Assembly: GCF_007827595.1 (NCBI RefSeq)
Contig: NZ_VISR01000001.1
Span: 124,001 to 188,000 of the forward strand
Reading direction: 5' to 3'
Length of the DNA: 64,000 bases
From: Streptomyces sp. BK340
Lineage (GTDB): Bacteria; Actinomycetota; Actinomycetes; Streptomycetales; Streptomycetaceae
The notes under the pieces were generated by a model, which saw only the letters and a program-made list of their open reading frames with translations, did not search any database and was not told the origin of the DNA. Positions 1-9,545 of this stretch are shown here, piece after piece. Positions within the stretch are counted from its first letter, which is position 1. Every line of letters begins with the position of its first letter. Position numbers and translations under genes: made by a program.

Positions 1-12
1 GTGGGTGACGGC

Positions 13-783
13 ATGAGCACGAGGACGGCGGAAGAACGCCAGCGCGAGATCGTGCTGGCCGCGCGCGCCACGGGCTCGGTCGACGTCACCGCACTCGCCA
101 CCCGGCTGGGCGTGGCCAAGGAGACCATCCGGCGTGATCTGCGCGCCCTGGAGGACCACGGGCTGGTCCGTCGCACCCACGGCGGCGCCTACCCGGTCGA
201 GAGCGCCGGCTTCGAGACGACACTCGCCTTCCGCGCCACCAGCCACGTCCCCGAGAAACGCCGGATCGCGGCCGCCGCGGCCGAGCTGCTGGGGGACGCG
301 GAGACGGTCTTCGTCGACGAGGGCTTCACCCCGCAGCTCATCGCCGAGGCCCTGCCGACGGACCGGCCGCTGACCGTGGTCACCGCGTCCCTGCCCGTCG
401 CGGGCGCCCTCGCCGAGGCCGAGAACATGTCGGTCCTGCTCCTCGGCGGACGGGTCCGCGCCGGCACCCTGGCGACCGTCGACCACTGGACGACCAGGAT
501 GCTGTCCGGCTTCGTGCTCGACCTCGCCTTCATCGGCGCCAACGGCATCTCCCGCGAACACGGCCTGACCACCCCCGACCCCGCCGTCAGCGAGGTCAAG
601 GCCCAGGCCATCCGCGCCGCGCGCAGGACGGTCTTCGCGGGCGTGCACACCAAGTTCGGGGCGGTCAGCTTCTGCCGGTTCGCCGAGGTCGGCGCGCTGG
701 AGGCGATCGTGACGAGCACGCTGCTCCCGGCGGCCGAGGCCCACCGCTACTCCCTGCTGGGCCCGCAGGTCATCCGGGTCTGA
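13..783 (+). CDS. DeoR/GlpR-family transcriptional regulator
   Basis: A 256-aa repressor-type protein. The N-terminal winged helix-turn-helix (about residues 5-55) has the typical DeoR signature, with VTALATRLGVAKETIRRDL and then the HGGA hinge. The C-terminal part is a DeoR sensor (sugar-phosphate isomerase-like) domain with the FIGANGIS and VDEGFT segments. ATG 13 is preferred. An in-frame GTG sits at the very first base of the window, so a slightly longer protein cannot be excluded. It lies 77 bp upstream of a polyol/sugar ABC transporter and dehydrogenase on the same strand. Control of that operon in response to a phosphorylated sugar is the obvious inference. Confidence 0.85.
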   Translation: MSTRTAEERQREIVLAARATGSVDVTALATRLGVAKETIRRDLRALEDHGLVRRTHGGAYPVESAGFETTLAFRATSHVPEKRRIAAAAAELLGDAETVFVDEGFTPQLIAEALPTDRPLTVVTASLPVAGALAEAENMSVLLLGGRVRAGTLATVDHWTTRMLSGFVLDLAFIGANGISREHGLTTPDPAVSEVKAQAIRAARRTVFAGVHTKFGAVSFCRFAEVGALEAIVTSTLLPAAEAHRYSLLGPQVIRV

Positions 784-860
784 AGAACCGAACACCGTCC
801 CCAGGGGCACACCCACACCCGTAGACGCCCGTTATCTCCCCATACGTTCAGGAGCCCTCC

Positions 861-2234
861 ATGCGAACCCAGAGCCGCCGAACGCCCCGCGCCCTGTATG
901 CCGTGGCCGCCGCAGGAACGCTGATCACCCCACTGCTCGCCGGCTGCTCGGGCGCCGGAGGCGCCGGCGGCGGGTCCTCCGCCCACTCCGTCAACGTCCT
1001 GATGGTGAACAACCCGCAGATGGTGGAGTTGCAGAAGCTCACCGCCGACAACTTCACCAAGGACACCGGGATCAAGGTGAACTTCACCGTCCTGCCGGAG
1101 AACGACGTCAGAGACAAGATCAGCCAGGACTTCGCCAACCAGGCGGGCCAGTACGACGTCGCCACGCTCAGCAACTACGAGATCCCCATCTACGCCAAGA
1201 ACGGCTGGCTCCACCCGATCGACTCGTACGTCAGGAGCGACACCGCCTTCGACCAGCAGGACATCCTCGCCCCGATGCGGCAGGCCCTCACCGCCGCGGA
1301 CGGCAAGCTCTACGGCGAGCCCTTCTACGGCGAGTCCTCCTTCCTGATGTACCGCAAGGACGTCTTCCGGAAGAAGGGCCTGACCATGCCGGCCAAGCCC
1401 ACCTGGAAGCAGGTCGCCGGCCTGGCCGCCAAGGCGGACGGCGCCGAGTCCGGGATGAAGGGCATCTGTCTGCGCGGGCTGCCGGGCTGGGGCGAGGTGA
1501 TGGCTCCGCTGACCACCGTCGTCAACACCTTCGGCGGCACCTGGTTCGACAAGGACTGGAAGGCACAGGTGGACTCCCCGGAGTTCAAGCAGGCCACGCA
1601 GTTCTACGTCGACCTGGTCCGCAAGCACGGCGAGTCCGGCGCCGCGCAGTCCGGCTTCGCCGAGTGCCTGAACGACATGACGCAGGGCAAGACGGCCATG
1701 TGGTACGACGCCACGTCCGGCGCGGGTTCGCTGGAGGCCTCCGGTTCCCCGGTCAAGGGCAAGATCGGCTACGTCCAGGCCCCGGTCGAGAAGACCGACA
1801 GCTCCGGCTGGCTCTACACCTGGGCGTGGGGCATCCAGAAGGCGTCCAAGAACCCCGACGACGCCTGGAAGTTCATCTCGTGGGCTTCCGGCAAGGGCTA
1901 CGAGAACCTGGTGGGCAGGACGGCGGGCTGGTCCGACGTGCCCGCCGGCAAGCGCTCTTCGACGTACGACATCCCGGAGTACCGCAAGGAGGCGGCCGCC
2001 TTCGCGGACGTCACCCGGAACGCCATAGCCGGTGCCAAGCCGAACGACCCGGGTGTGCAGCCCCGCCCCGCGCCCGGCATCCAGTTCGTCGGCATCCCCG
2101 AGTTCACCGACCTCGGCACCAAGGTCTCCCAGGAGATCAGCTCCGCCATAGCCGGCCGGGAGTCCGTCGACAGCGCGCTGCAGAAGTCGCAGCAGCTCGC
2201 CGAGGCCGTCGCCAAGAAGCACGAGGGATCATGA
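861..2234 (+). CDS. Sugar/polyol ABC transporter substrate-binding lipoprotein
   Basis: A 457-aa extracytoplasmic solute-binding protein of the carbohydrate (family 1) type. The signal peptide ends in a lipobox (LLAGC, Cys about residue 29), followed by a Gly/Ser-rich linker, so it should be a membrane-anchored lipoprotein. The mature part shows typical features, including YGEPFYGESSFLMYRKDVF near the hinge. A purine-rich site (AGGAG) precedes the ATG. Its TGA overlaps the ATG of the next permease gene, so the genes are translationally coupled. Polyol substrate (sorbitol/mannitol) is an inference from the dehydrogenase at the end of the operon. Confidence 0.88.
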   Translation: MRTQSRRTPRALYAVAAAGTLITPLLAGCSGAGGAGGGSSAHSVNVLMVNNPQMVELQKLTADNFTKDTGIKVNFTVLPENDVRDKISQDFANQAGQYDVATLSNYEIPIYAKNGWLHPIDSYVRSDTAFDQQDILAPMRQALTAADGKLYGEPFYGESSFLMYRKDVFRKKGLTMPAKPTWKQVAGLAAKADGAESGMKGICLRGLPGWGEVMAPLTTVVNTFGGTWFDKDWKAQVDSPEFKQATQFYVDLVRKHGESGAAQSGFAECLNDMTQGKTAMWYDATSGAGSLEASGSPVKGKIGYVQAPVEKTDSSGWLYTWAWGIQKASKNPDDAWKFISWASGKGYENLVGRTAGWSDVPAGKRSSTYDIPEYRKEAAAFADVTRNAIAGAKPNDPGVQPRPAPGIQFVGIPEFTDLGTKVSQEISSAIAGRESVDSALQKSQQLAEAVAKKHEGS

Positions 2235-3172
2235 CCGTCACGACCTCCTCCGCCCGGGTCGCCGCCGCCACCGCGCGGCCGGCGACCCGGCCGCCGAACC
2301 GCATGCGAGCCTGGGCCGTCCGGGCCCCTCTGCTGCCCGCCCTGGTCTTCATGATCGTGGTGACCCAGCTGCCGTTCGTGGCGACCGTGGTGATCTCGTT
2401 CTTCCACTGGAACGCCCTCTATCCGAACGCCCGTCACTTCGCCGGCACCGACAACTACCGCCAGGTCCTGACCGACCCGGACCTGCGCGCCTCGGTGTGG
2501 ACGACGATCCTGCTGACGGTCACGGTGGTCCTGGTCAGCCTGGTCCTGGGCCTCGGCATCGCACTGCTGCTCAACCGGAGGTTCCGGGGCCGCAGCCTGC
2601 TCCGCACCCTGCTGATCGCCCCGTTCCTGCTGGTCCCGGTCGCCGCGGCCCTGCTGTGGAAGCACGTGCTCTACAACCCCGAATACGGCCTGTTCAACGG
2701 GTTGTTGCACTATGTGGGCGGCCCCCAGCCGGACTGGATCTCGAACACCCCGCTGCTCGCGGTCGAGGCCTCCCTGATCTGGCAGTGGACGCCGTTCATG
2801 ATGCTGATCCTGCTGGCTGGACTGCAGAGCCGCGACCCCGAGCAGCTGGAGGCGGCGCGGGTGGACGGCGCGAGCGACTGGCAGATCTTCCGTCACCTCA
2901 CGCTCCCGCATCTGCGCCGCTATCTCGAACTGGGCGCCCTGCTGGGCTCGATCTACATCGTCCAGAACTTCGACGCGGTCTTCACGATCACCTCCGGCGG
3001 CCTGGGTACCGCGAACCTTCCCTACACCGTCTACCAGAGCTTCTACCAGGCCCATGAGAACGGCCTCGCCTCGGCGGCCGGCGTCCTGGTCGTCATCGGC
3101 TCGATCGTCATCGCGACCTTCGCCCTGCGCGTGGTGTCGTCCCTGTTCCGCGAGGAGGTGTCCCGCGCATGA
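2231..3172 (+). CDS. Sugar ABC transporter permease (MalF-type)
   Basis: A 313-aa integral membrane protein with about six hydrophobic segments. It has a binding-protein-dependent permease EAA loop (EAARVDGASDWQIFRHLTLP) that contacts the ATPase. The first transmembrane helix follows a short basic N-terminus. ATG 2231 overlaps the upstream stop codon (ATGA), and the gene ends in a further ATGA overlap with the next permease. No ATPase gene is present in this operon. A shared MsiK-like ATPase encoded elsewhere is the usual Streptomyces arrangement for such importers (family knowledge, not visible here). Confidence 0.88.
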   Translation: MTVTTSSARVAAATARPATRPPNRMRAWAVRAPLLPALVFMIVVTQLPFVATVVISFFHWNALYPNARHFAGTDNYRQVLTDPDLRASVWTTILLTVTVVLVSLVLGLGIALLLNRRFRGRSLLRTLLIAPFLLVPVAAALLWKHVLYNPEYGLFNGLLHYVGGPQPDWISNTPLLAVEASLIWQWTPFMMLILLAGLQSRDPEQLEAARVDGASDWQIFRHLTLPHLRRYLELGALLGSIYIVQNFDAVFTITSGGLGTANLPYTVYQSFYQAHENGLASAAGVLVVIGSIVIATFALRVVSSLFREEVSRA

Positions 3173-4014
3173 GCGCAGTCGCCGTACGCGTCCGCGGCCG
3201 CCGCCGAGTAGGTCTCGGCCTGCTGGCCTGGCTGGTCGGGCTGCTGTTCTTCCTGCCCATCGCCTGGATGGTCCTGACCTCGTTCCACTCGGAGGCCGAC
3301 GCCGCCACGAATCCCCCGTCCTTCGGTGCGGCCCTGACCCTGGACGGCTACCGCGACTTCTTCGGCACGGGCGGGGGCGCGAGCCCCTGGCCGGCGTTGA
3401 TCAACTCGACCATGGCATCGGTGGCCTCGACACTGTTCGTGCTCCTGCTGGCCTTCCCGGCGGCGTACGCGCTGTCCATCCGCCGGGTGAGGAAGTGGAC
3501 GGACGTCCTGTTCTTCTTCCTGTCCACCAAGATGCTGCCGGTGGTGGCGGGCCTGCTGCCCGTCTACCTGTTCGCCAAGAACACCGGGATGCTCGACAAC
3601 ATCTGGCTGCTCGTCATCCTCTACACCTCCATGAACCTGCCGATCGCGGTGTGGATGATGCAGTCCTTCCTCGCCGAGGTCCCGGTGGCGGTGATCGAGG
3701 CGGCGCAGATCGACGGCGCCCGCCTGCCGACGATCCTCGCCCGCGTGGTGGCCCCCATCGCCCTGCCCGGCATCGCCGCCACCGCCCTGATCTGCTTCAT
3801 CTTCAGCTGGAACGAACTGCTCTTCGCCCGGGTCCTGACGGGCGTGGTCGCCGAGACCGCCCCGGTCTTCCTGACCGGCTTCATCACCAGCCAGGGCCTG
3901 TTCCTGGCGAAGGTGTGCGCCGCGTCGCTCGTCATCTCCCTGCCGGTGCTCGCCGCGGGGTTCGCCGCCCAGGACAAGCTGGTCCAGGGCCTGTCGTTGG
4001 GAGCCGTGAAATGA
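3169..4014 (+). CDS. Sugar ABC transporter permease (MalG-type)
   Basis: A 281-aa second permease of the same importer. It has six predicted membrane segments and the EAA loop EAAQIDGARLPTILARVVAP. The N-terminal segment (LLAWLVGLLFFLPIAWMVLTSF) is typical of MalG-like subunits. The start overlaps the preceding stop and the gene's own stop overlaps the dehydrogenase start (ATGA at 4011). The four genes from 861 to 5000 therefore read as one coupled operon. It would form the membrane channel as a heterodimer with the preceding permease. Confidence 0.88.
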   Translation: MSAVAVRVRGRRRVGLGLLAWLVGLLFFLPIAWMVLTSFHSEADAATNPPSFGAALTLDGYRDFFGTGGGASPWPALINSTMASVASTLFVLLLAFPAAYALSIRRVRKWTDVLFFFLSTKMLPVVAGLLPVYLFAKNTGMLDNIWLLVILYTSMNLPIAVWMMQSFLAEVPVAVIEAAQIDGARLPTILARVVAPIALPGIAATALICFIFSWNELLFARVLTGVVAETAPVFLTGFITSQGLFLAKVCAASLVISLPVLAAGFAAQDKLVQGLSLGAVK

Positions 4015-5000
4015 AGGCCGCCGTCATCGAGTCCGTGGGCCGGGCCGTCGTCACCGAGGTCCCGGACCCGACGCCGGGCCCCCGCGAGGTCGTCGTCGAG
4101 GTCGCCGCCTGCGGCCTGTGCGGCACCGATCTGCACATCCTCCAGGGCGAGTTCGCGCCCAAGCTGCCGATCGTCCCCGGGCACGAGTTCGCGGGCGAGG
4201 TGGTCGGGGTCGGCACCCAGGTCACCGAGGTCACGGTCGGCGACCGCGTGGCCGTGGACCCCTCCCTGTACTGCTACGAGTGCCGCTACTGCCGTACCGG
4301 CCACAACAACCTGTGCGAGCGCTGGGCGGCGATCGGCGTGACGGCGGCAGGCGGCGCGGCCCGGTACGCGGTGGCCCCGGTGGCGAACTGCGTGAAGCTC
4401 CCCGAACACGTCCGCACCCAGGACGCGGCCCTCGTCGAACCCCTGTCCTGCGCGGTACGCGGCTACGACGTCCTCCGCGCCCGCCTCGGCGCCCACGTCC
4501 TGATCTACGGCTCCGGGACCATGGGTCTGATGATGCTGGAACTGGCCAAACGCACCGGCGCGGCGAGCGTGGACGTCGTGGACCTCAACCCGTCCCGCCT
4601 GGCGACGGCCCGCCGACTCGGTGTCTCGGCGGCCGCCGCCGGCGCGGACGAACTGGACCGCCCGCAGGGCTGGGACGTGGTCGTCGACGCGACCGGCAAC
4701 GCCGCGGCCATCCAGGACGGCCTGGACCGGGTGGCGAAGGCGGGCACATTCCTGCAGTTCGGGGTGGCCGACTACGCGGCGCGCGTGACGATAGATCCGT
4801 ACCGCATCTACAACCAGGAGATCACCATCACCGGTTCGATGGCGGTCCTGCACAGCTTCGAACGGGCCGCGGAACTGTTCGCGAACGGTGTGCTGGACCC
4901 CGAGGTGTTCATCAGCGACCGGATCCCGCTGGAGCGGTACCCCGAGGCGCTGGAACAGTTCGCGGCGGGCGTGGGGCGGAAGATCGTGGTCGTGCCGTAG
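4011..5000 (+). CDS. Zinc-dependent alcohol/polyol dehydrogenase
   Basis: A 329-aa medium-chain dehydrogenase. The catalytic zinc site is visible as CGLCGTDLH and GHEF. The structural zinc loop carries four cysteines (CYECRYCRTGHNNLC). The Rossmann nucleotide-binding loop reads GSGTMGLMML. The overall pattern resembles sorbitol/threonine dehydrogenases. It is co-transcribed with the upstream importer, so it probably oxidises the imported polyol to a ketose using NAD(P)+. The exact substrate cannot be read from sequence. The stop codon lies only about 8 bp before the abnormal G/C homopolymer block. Confidence 0.85.
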   Translation: MKAAVIESVGRAVVTEVPDPTPGPREVVVEVAACGLCGTDLHILQGEFAPKLPIVPGHEFAGEVVGVGTQVTEVTVGDRVAVDPSLYCYECRYCRTGHNNLCERWAAIGVTAAGGAARYAVAPVANCVKLPEHVRTQDAALVEPLSCAVRGYDVLRARLGAHVLIYGSGTMGLMMLELAKRTGAASVDVVDLNPSRLATARRLGVSAAAAGADELDRPQGWDVVVDATGNAAAIQDGLDRVAKAGTFLQFGVADYAARVTIDPYRIYNQEITITGSMAVLHSFERAAELFANGVLDPEVFISDRIPLERYPEALEQFAAGVGRKIVVVP

Positions 5001-5008
5001 CGGGTCGC

Positions 5009-5200
<192 letters not shown>

Positions 5201-5207
5201 CGACCGC

Positions 5208-8200
5208 TCAGCCGCCGAAGTGGATCAGCGTCGCCCAGCGGCTGGGCCGGTCCGGCCAGCCGCCCGAGGTCCACTCCGCCAGCTGGTTCAGCAACTCGGC
5301 GGGCTCCACGGCTTCGCCCCGGCTCAGCCGCCGGGCCAACGCCCGGTGGAACCTGCCCGCGAGATACGTGGCCGCCGCGTCGTCGACCGGCCACAGCGTC
5401 CCGACCGCATGCCTGAATCCGGCCAGCACCAGACCGGCGCAGAGCGTGATGGCCTCGTCCGTGAGGACGGTGCCGCCCCGGGCCGTGTCGCAGGCCGACA
5501 GATACGCCAGGAAGGCGTGCCCCTCCAGGTCCTGGACCGACAGCTCGGCCACGGACAACGTGCCGTCGGCGAGCAGCAGGCCGCTTCGGGAGGGGTCGTC
5601 CGGCACGTTGCCGGCATGGCAGGCGAAGTGCGCGATCGCCGCACGCGAGAGCGCCGAGGCCACCGCGGCGTGTGTCGCGTCCTTCCCGACGAGCGGAACC
5701 GAGCCGGGATAGCAGTCGGCCACCGTCTTCGCCTCGGCCGTCACGCCCGGCAGGTCCGCCTCTCCCGGCGTCACCGGCATCGCCACCACGCACGCCGACC
5801 GGGCCGGCACGGCCGGCATCGCGGGTTTCCGCAGCGCCGCGAGGGTGGGGGTGTAGGAGGAGACGACGCACTCCAGCGCGCACAGCCTCGCGGCGGGGCC
5901 GTCGGCGGGCCGCAGCGCCGCATGCAGCGGAAGCAGCGTCAACGCGCCGGTCGGTGACCACCACAGGCGCGGGCGCGACGCCGCGGGCGACCGGTGGTCC
6001 CACCCGAGCGCGGCCAGGACGGGCGCGACAACGGCGTCCCAGGTCCATGCGAGGACGGACGCCACGGCGCGCTCGGGCTCCTCCCGGCCTCCCGCACCGG
6101 CCTTGGCGGACCCACGGCGGCGCAGCGCGGCGTAGAGGGCACGGACCTGTTCCGCCACGCTGTCCGGCGTCACCAACGGCAGGGGCACCACGACCGGTTG
6201 GCCGCCACCGGCCCCCACGATGATCGCGTCGCTGCGGTAGCGGCTCAGGTTCAGCACCACGGCGGTCCGGGCCGGCGTGTCCGTCGCGCGGGGCGCTCCG
6301 GCCGCCGGGAAGTCCCCGAGACCGGGCAGGGTCCTGATGTGTTCGATCAGGTCCCGGAATTCCTCCGCGGCCTCGATACGGCGTGCCGTGTCCCCGATGG
6401 AGCGGACCAACTGCAGCGAGCCGTCGTCCTGGTCGAGGGTCCTGCGCAGGGCCACATACGTGCCGACAAGGCCGGGCGCCTTCTCGCGCAGCTCCTCGAC
6501 CGCGGCTGCCCGGAGCATCGCATGGCGCAGCAGCACGCCCCGCCCCGATTCCAGCAGTTCCAGCGCGAGTTCGGCCTGCCCGGCATGGAGAGCGGCCGCA
6601 GCCCCGTCGCGCAGTGCATCGCCCAGCCTGATCAGCTGGAGCTCGCGGTCCCGGCGCCGCACCAACTCGCCGCCGGCCAGCGGGATCAGCCCGACCAGGC
6701 GGACACAGCCCTGCGCCGCCGACTCCCAGGCCGCCGCCGCCGTCGCGGTTTCCACCCAGCTGTAGGCGGAGTTCCACCGTACCCACAGGGGTGAGGCCTC
6801 GTACTCGGCCGAGCGGCGGTAGGCATCGACGGCGGCGTCCAGATCCGCGGTGGCGTGGTACCGCTCGAATCTGAGGGAGTGGGCCCGGCCCAGATGGTTG
6901 AGCCGGTGCCCGAGCTCGGGGCTGCCCTCGGGGGTCGTCTCCACCGACTCGGTGGCCAGAGCCGTCAGCTCGTCGGCCTCGGCCGCGGACAGGACGGTGC
7001 CGTGGTCGGCCGGCGCCCACAGCGAGGCCACCAGGTTGGCCAGCACGCGCGGCCGTATCGCGTCGCCGGGTCCGATCAGGGTCAGCGCGTGCCGCAGCAC
7101 GGTCGCGGACTCGCGGGCGGCCGAGCCGTCGCCGTAGGGCATGGACTGCAGGGCGATACCGAAGTCGTTGAGCGCCGGGGCCAGCCGCGGGCTGTGCGGC
7201 GGGATCTCGTCCAGGAGGTCCCGGAACATCCGGACGGAGTCGTTCCCCGCGTCGGGATTGTGCGAGTACCGCCACCAGCTGTGGATCGTGGTGGCCTGCG
7301 ACCAGCGGATCTCGAACATCTGCTGTTGCGGCCAGCCCTGCTCCTCGGCCTCGCGCAGGGCCCACTCGTGCACACCCATCGCTTCGGAGATCGATCCCCC
7401 GTCCGAGGCCAGCACTCCGCGATCGCGCAGAACCGTGCCCAGGTTCCATATCCATCCCGGCCGGATCGAGGGGTTCAGCGCGGGGTGCGCGATGACGTGC
7501 GGCAGTCGCGCCAGCGCCTCGTCGAGCGCCGTGACGTCCGTGTTCCGGCCGTAGGTCCACAGCCCGGCACAGAGTTCGCCCTCGATGTTCGGGTGGGCCG
7601 GCGAGTCCTCGTCCACCACGTCCAGGGCGGCGCGGCGCACCTCGATGGCCCGCAGGATCGTGTCCTGGTCGAGAGTCAGGTCGTAGAGGGTGTCCAGGTG
7701 GCTGCCGAGCTGGACCAGGTTCCGGGGTTCCGGTTCCGGGTCCCGGTCGCAGGCCCACTCCAGCAGAGCGACCGACAGCACGGCCATCCGCAGGTCGTGC
7801 TCGGTCTTGGCGTTCCCGCCCAGCCAGCCGCCGAACTCCACCGCCGCGCGCAGGTGGGCGGGGTCGGTGCCGTCGGACTCCAGCAGCTTGGCCACGGCCT
7901 GCTCCAGGAGCGAGGGATCGCCCTCGACGGAGTGGGCGTTGATCAGTTCCTGGACCTGACCGAGCAGGGCGTCTCCGGTCGCCTCCGCCTCGTCCGGCTC
8001 GTCCGGCATCAGCGGTGAGCCGTCCGGCCCGACGATCCTTCCGGTGCTCATGTCGAAGACGACCGTGCTGTCGTCGCTCGGGTCGAGGTCGTCGTTCCAC
8101 CCCGGAGACACCACCTCCAGCAGCCGTCGCCAGACTTCCAGCGCCGCGGTGCCTGCCGGGCCGTCGTCGAAGGCCCTGTTGTAGTAGTAGCGCAGCAGTT

Positions 8201-8360
8201 CGGTCCGCTCCTGCGACTCCTGACGCAGGTCCGTCACCGCCATCAACCGCACTGCTGCGGCCTCCGCCTCGTCGCTGAGCAGGCCGAACCGGGCCAGTGC
8301 CGTACGCAGTTCGGCCAGCGCCCGCTCGGTCAGGCGCCGTACTTCCCCCTCGCCCCCCAT
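5208..8360 (-). CDS. CHAT-domain (caspase-like) protein with N-terminal helical repeats
   Basis: A 1050-aa protein. Residues of roughly 1-760 are alpha-helical and TPR-like, with repeated Ala/Leu-rich helix pairs. The C-terminal third (about 770-1050) is a CHAT domain, a caspase-HetF-associated clan CD cysteine protease fold. It begins around LWWSPTGALTLLPLHAA and has the catalytic His in HFACHAG (His915) and Cys in LSACDTA (Cys957), so the dyad is intact. ATG 8360 lies 12 bp after the stop of a 67-aa acidic peptide gene on the same strand, so the two are co-transcribed. TPR-CHAT proteins in other bacteria act as regulated proteases in defence or cell-death systems. That role is inference here. 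Confidence 0.85.
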   Translation of the reverse strand: MGGEGEVRRLTERALAELRTALARFGLLSDEAEAAAVRLMAVTDLRQESQERTELLRYYYNRAFDDGPAGTAALEVWRRLLEVVSPGWNDDLDPSDDSTVVFDMSTGRIVGPDGSPLMPDEPDEAEATGDALLGQVQELINAHSVEGDPSLLEQAVAKLLESDGTDPAHLRAAVEFGGWLGGNAKTEHDLRMAVLSVALLEWACDRDPEPEPRNLVQLGSHLDTLYDLTLDQDTILRAIEVRRAALDVVDEDSPAHPNIEGELCAGLWTYGRNTDVTALDEALARLPHVIAHPALNPSIRPGWIWNLGTVLRDRGVLASDGGSISEAMGVHEWALREAEEQGWPQQQMFEIRWSQATTIHSWWRYSHNPDAGNDSVRMFRDLLDEIPPHSPRLAPALNDFGIALQSMPYGDGSAARESATVLRHALTLIGPGDAIRPRVLANLVASLWAPADHGTVLSAAEADELTALATESVETTPEGSPELGHRLNHLGRAHSLRFERYHATADLDAAVDAYRRSAEYEASPLWVRWNSAYSWVETATAAAAWESAAQGCVRLVGLIPLAGGELVRRRDRELQLIRLGDALRDGAAAALHAGQAELALELLESGRGVLLRHAMLRAAAVEELREKAPGLVGTYVALRRTLDQDDGSLQLVRSIGDTARRIEAAEEFRDLIEHIRTLPGLGDFPAAGAPRATDTPARTAVVLNLSRYRSDAIIVGAGGGQPVVVPLPLVTPDSVAEQVRALYAALRRRGSAKAGAGGREEPERAVASVLAWTWDAVVAPVLAALGWDHRSPAASRPRLWWSPTGALTLLPLHAALRPADGPAARLCALECVVSSYTPTLAALRKPAMPAVPARSACVVAMPVTPGEADLPGVTAEAKTVADCYPGSVPLVGKDATHAAVASALSRAAIAHFACHAGNVPDDPSRSGLLLADGTLSVAELSVQDLEGHAFLAYLSACDTARGGTVLTDEAITLCAGLVLAGFRHAVGTLWPVDDAAATYLAGRFHRALARRLSRGEAVEPAELLNQLAEWTSGGWPDRPSRWATLIHFGG

Positions 8361-8372
8361 CGGACCCCGCCC

Positions 8373-8576
8373 TCAGTCCGTGGTCGCCGGGCCGGACGGC
8401 TGCGCCGGTGGCGCCGGGGGCGCCTGAGGCAGGGGGATGCCGACCGCGAAGTCCGGCAACGCCTCCTCGCCGACCGTGGCATGGCCGCCGCGCAGGTCGC
8501 TTTCGGGCAGCTCGGGGACGTCCCCCTCGAAGTCGGACGGATCGGAGTTCAAACTGTCGTCGGCTTCGTCGGCCAT
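8373..8576 (-). CDS. Small acidic, proline-tailed peptide encoded with the CHAT protein
   Basis: A 67-aa peptide beginning MADEADDSLNSD. A good ribosome site (GGAGG, 7 nt before ATG 8576) supports this start over upstream in-frame codons. The first 40 residues are rich in Asp/Glu. The tail is a Pro/Ala stretch (PLPQAPPAPPAQP) ending TTD. There is no signal peptide, membrane segment or cysteine. It is the first gene of a two-gene unit with the CHAT protein. Possible roles are protease substrate, adaptor or inhibitor. I do not recognise the family, and the resemblance to small proteins described beside other CHAT/conflict systems is only architectural. Confidence 0.7.
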   Translation of the reverse strand: MADEADDSLNSDPSDFEGDVPELPESDLRGGHATVGEEALPDFAVGIPLPQAPPAPPAQPSGPATTD

Positions 8577-8762
8577 GGACAAACCTCCGCACCTGAAGGC
8601 CCGGTGACAGTCTCGACACCGAGCCACTACCGTGGGCGCCAGGCCTTGTACCCAGTGTCACGGTCATCGACACCGGCCCGGAAAACGGCCCCGGCCCCGT
8701 CACAGCGATCCTGATTTCGGCACCTCGTCCACGCCCGGTCGACCAAGCTCCGAGAGGATTCG

Positions 8763-9545
8763 ATGCCGACCAACCTGACCGGCCTGGCCCTGTTCCTCAC
8801 GTTGCTGGCCCCCGGATTCGTGTACCAGCGCCGCCATGCCCGTGACGTGCCGGCCTACGATCGCTCGGCCCTGGCCGAGACCGCCGCGATCGTGCTCGTG
8901 AGCGTCCTGGCGGACTGGGTCGTCGGCGTCGCGTTCCTGCTGTTCGCGCACCTCGCGCCGCACGCCGTCCCCGATGTGCGGGCACTGCGTGGCGATCCCG
9001 CCCACCTGAGCGGGAACACCCTGTCCGTGGCCCTGTGGGGAGCCGGACTCCTGGGACTCGCGACCGCGCTGGGCCATGGACTCGCCGTGGTCCGGCGGGG
9101 CGACGACCGTGCCGATCGGCCGGGGTGGTGGTGGGCCTTCCAGGCGTACCCGGCCCGGCACCGTATCCACGACTACGTCGATTCGAGGATCTATGTGGGC
9201 TGCCAGCTGCGGGACGGTTCGCACGTGGCCGGAACGCTGCTCAGCCACAGCCGGCTGTCGGCCGAGACCGGGGACCGTGATCTGCTGCTGCGCGGCGAGA
9301 TCAGGCTGAGATCCGGCGGCGCGACGGAGGAGACGGCACTGCCCGAGGCCCACGTGATGATCGTGAGCGCCCGGGACATCGTGTGGATGACGGTGACCTA
9401 CAGCCGGGGCACGGTCCTGAAGAACGGTGTTCCGCCACCCGCTTCGGCGTCCGGGCCCGGCTCCGGAACCGCGCCGGCACAGGCCCCGGCGGCCACGATC
9501 ACGGCGGGCGGCGACGGACAGGGGAGTGGGAGCAATGGCGCGTGA
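8763..9545 (+). CDS. Membrane protein, DUF6338-like
   Basis: A 260-aa protein. Three hydrophobic segments occupy the first 105 residues (about 4-22, 36-62 and 82-102). A soluble domain of about 100 residues (IYVGCQLRDGSHVAGTLLSH and onward) follows, then a Gly/Ser/Ala/Pro-rich tail. The opening PTNLTGLALFLTLLAPGFVY resembles small actinobacterial proteins I know as DUF6338, recalled from memory rather than searched. A GAGAGG ribosome site precedes ATG 8763. It is divergent from the peptide-CHAT pair across 186 bp and overlaps the downstream radical SAM gene by 11 bp, so it belongs to the same locus. Its molecular function is unknown. Confidence 0.72.
   Translation: MPTNLTGLALFLTLLAPGFVYQRRHARDVPAYDRSALAETAAIVLVSVLADWVVGVAFLLFAHLAPHAVPDVRALRGDPAHLSGNTLSVALWGAGLLGLATALGHGLAVVRRGDDRADRPGWWWAFQAYPARHRIHDYVDSRIYVGCQLRDGSHVAGTLLSHSRLSAETGDRDLLLRGEIRLRSGGATEETALPEAHVMIVSARDIVWMTVTYSRGTVLKNGVPPPASASGPGSGTAPAQAPAATITAGGDGQGSGSNGA

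Noticed and set aside
747..2222. Long minus-strand frame opposite the binding-protein gene
   Set aside because: It is an antisense shadow in high-GC DNA. The plus-strand frame has a lipobox signal peptide, family motifs and operon coupling.
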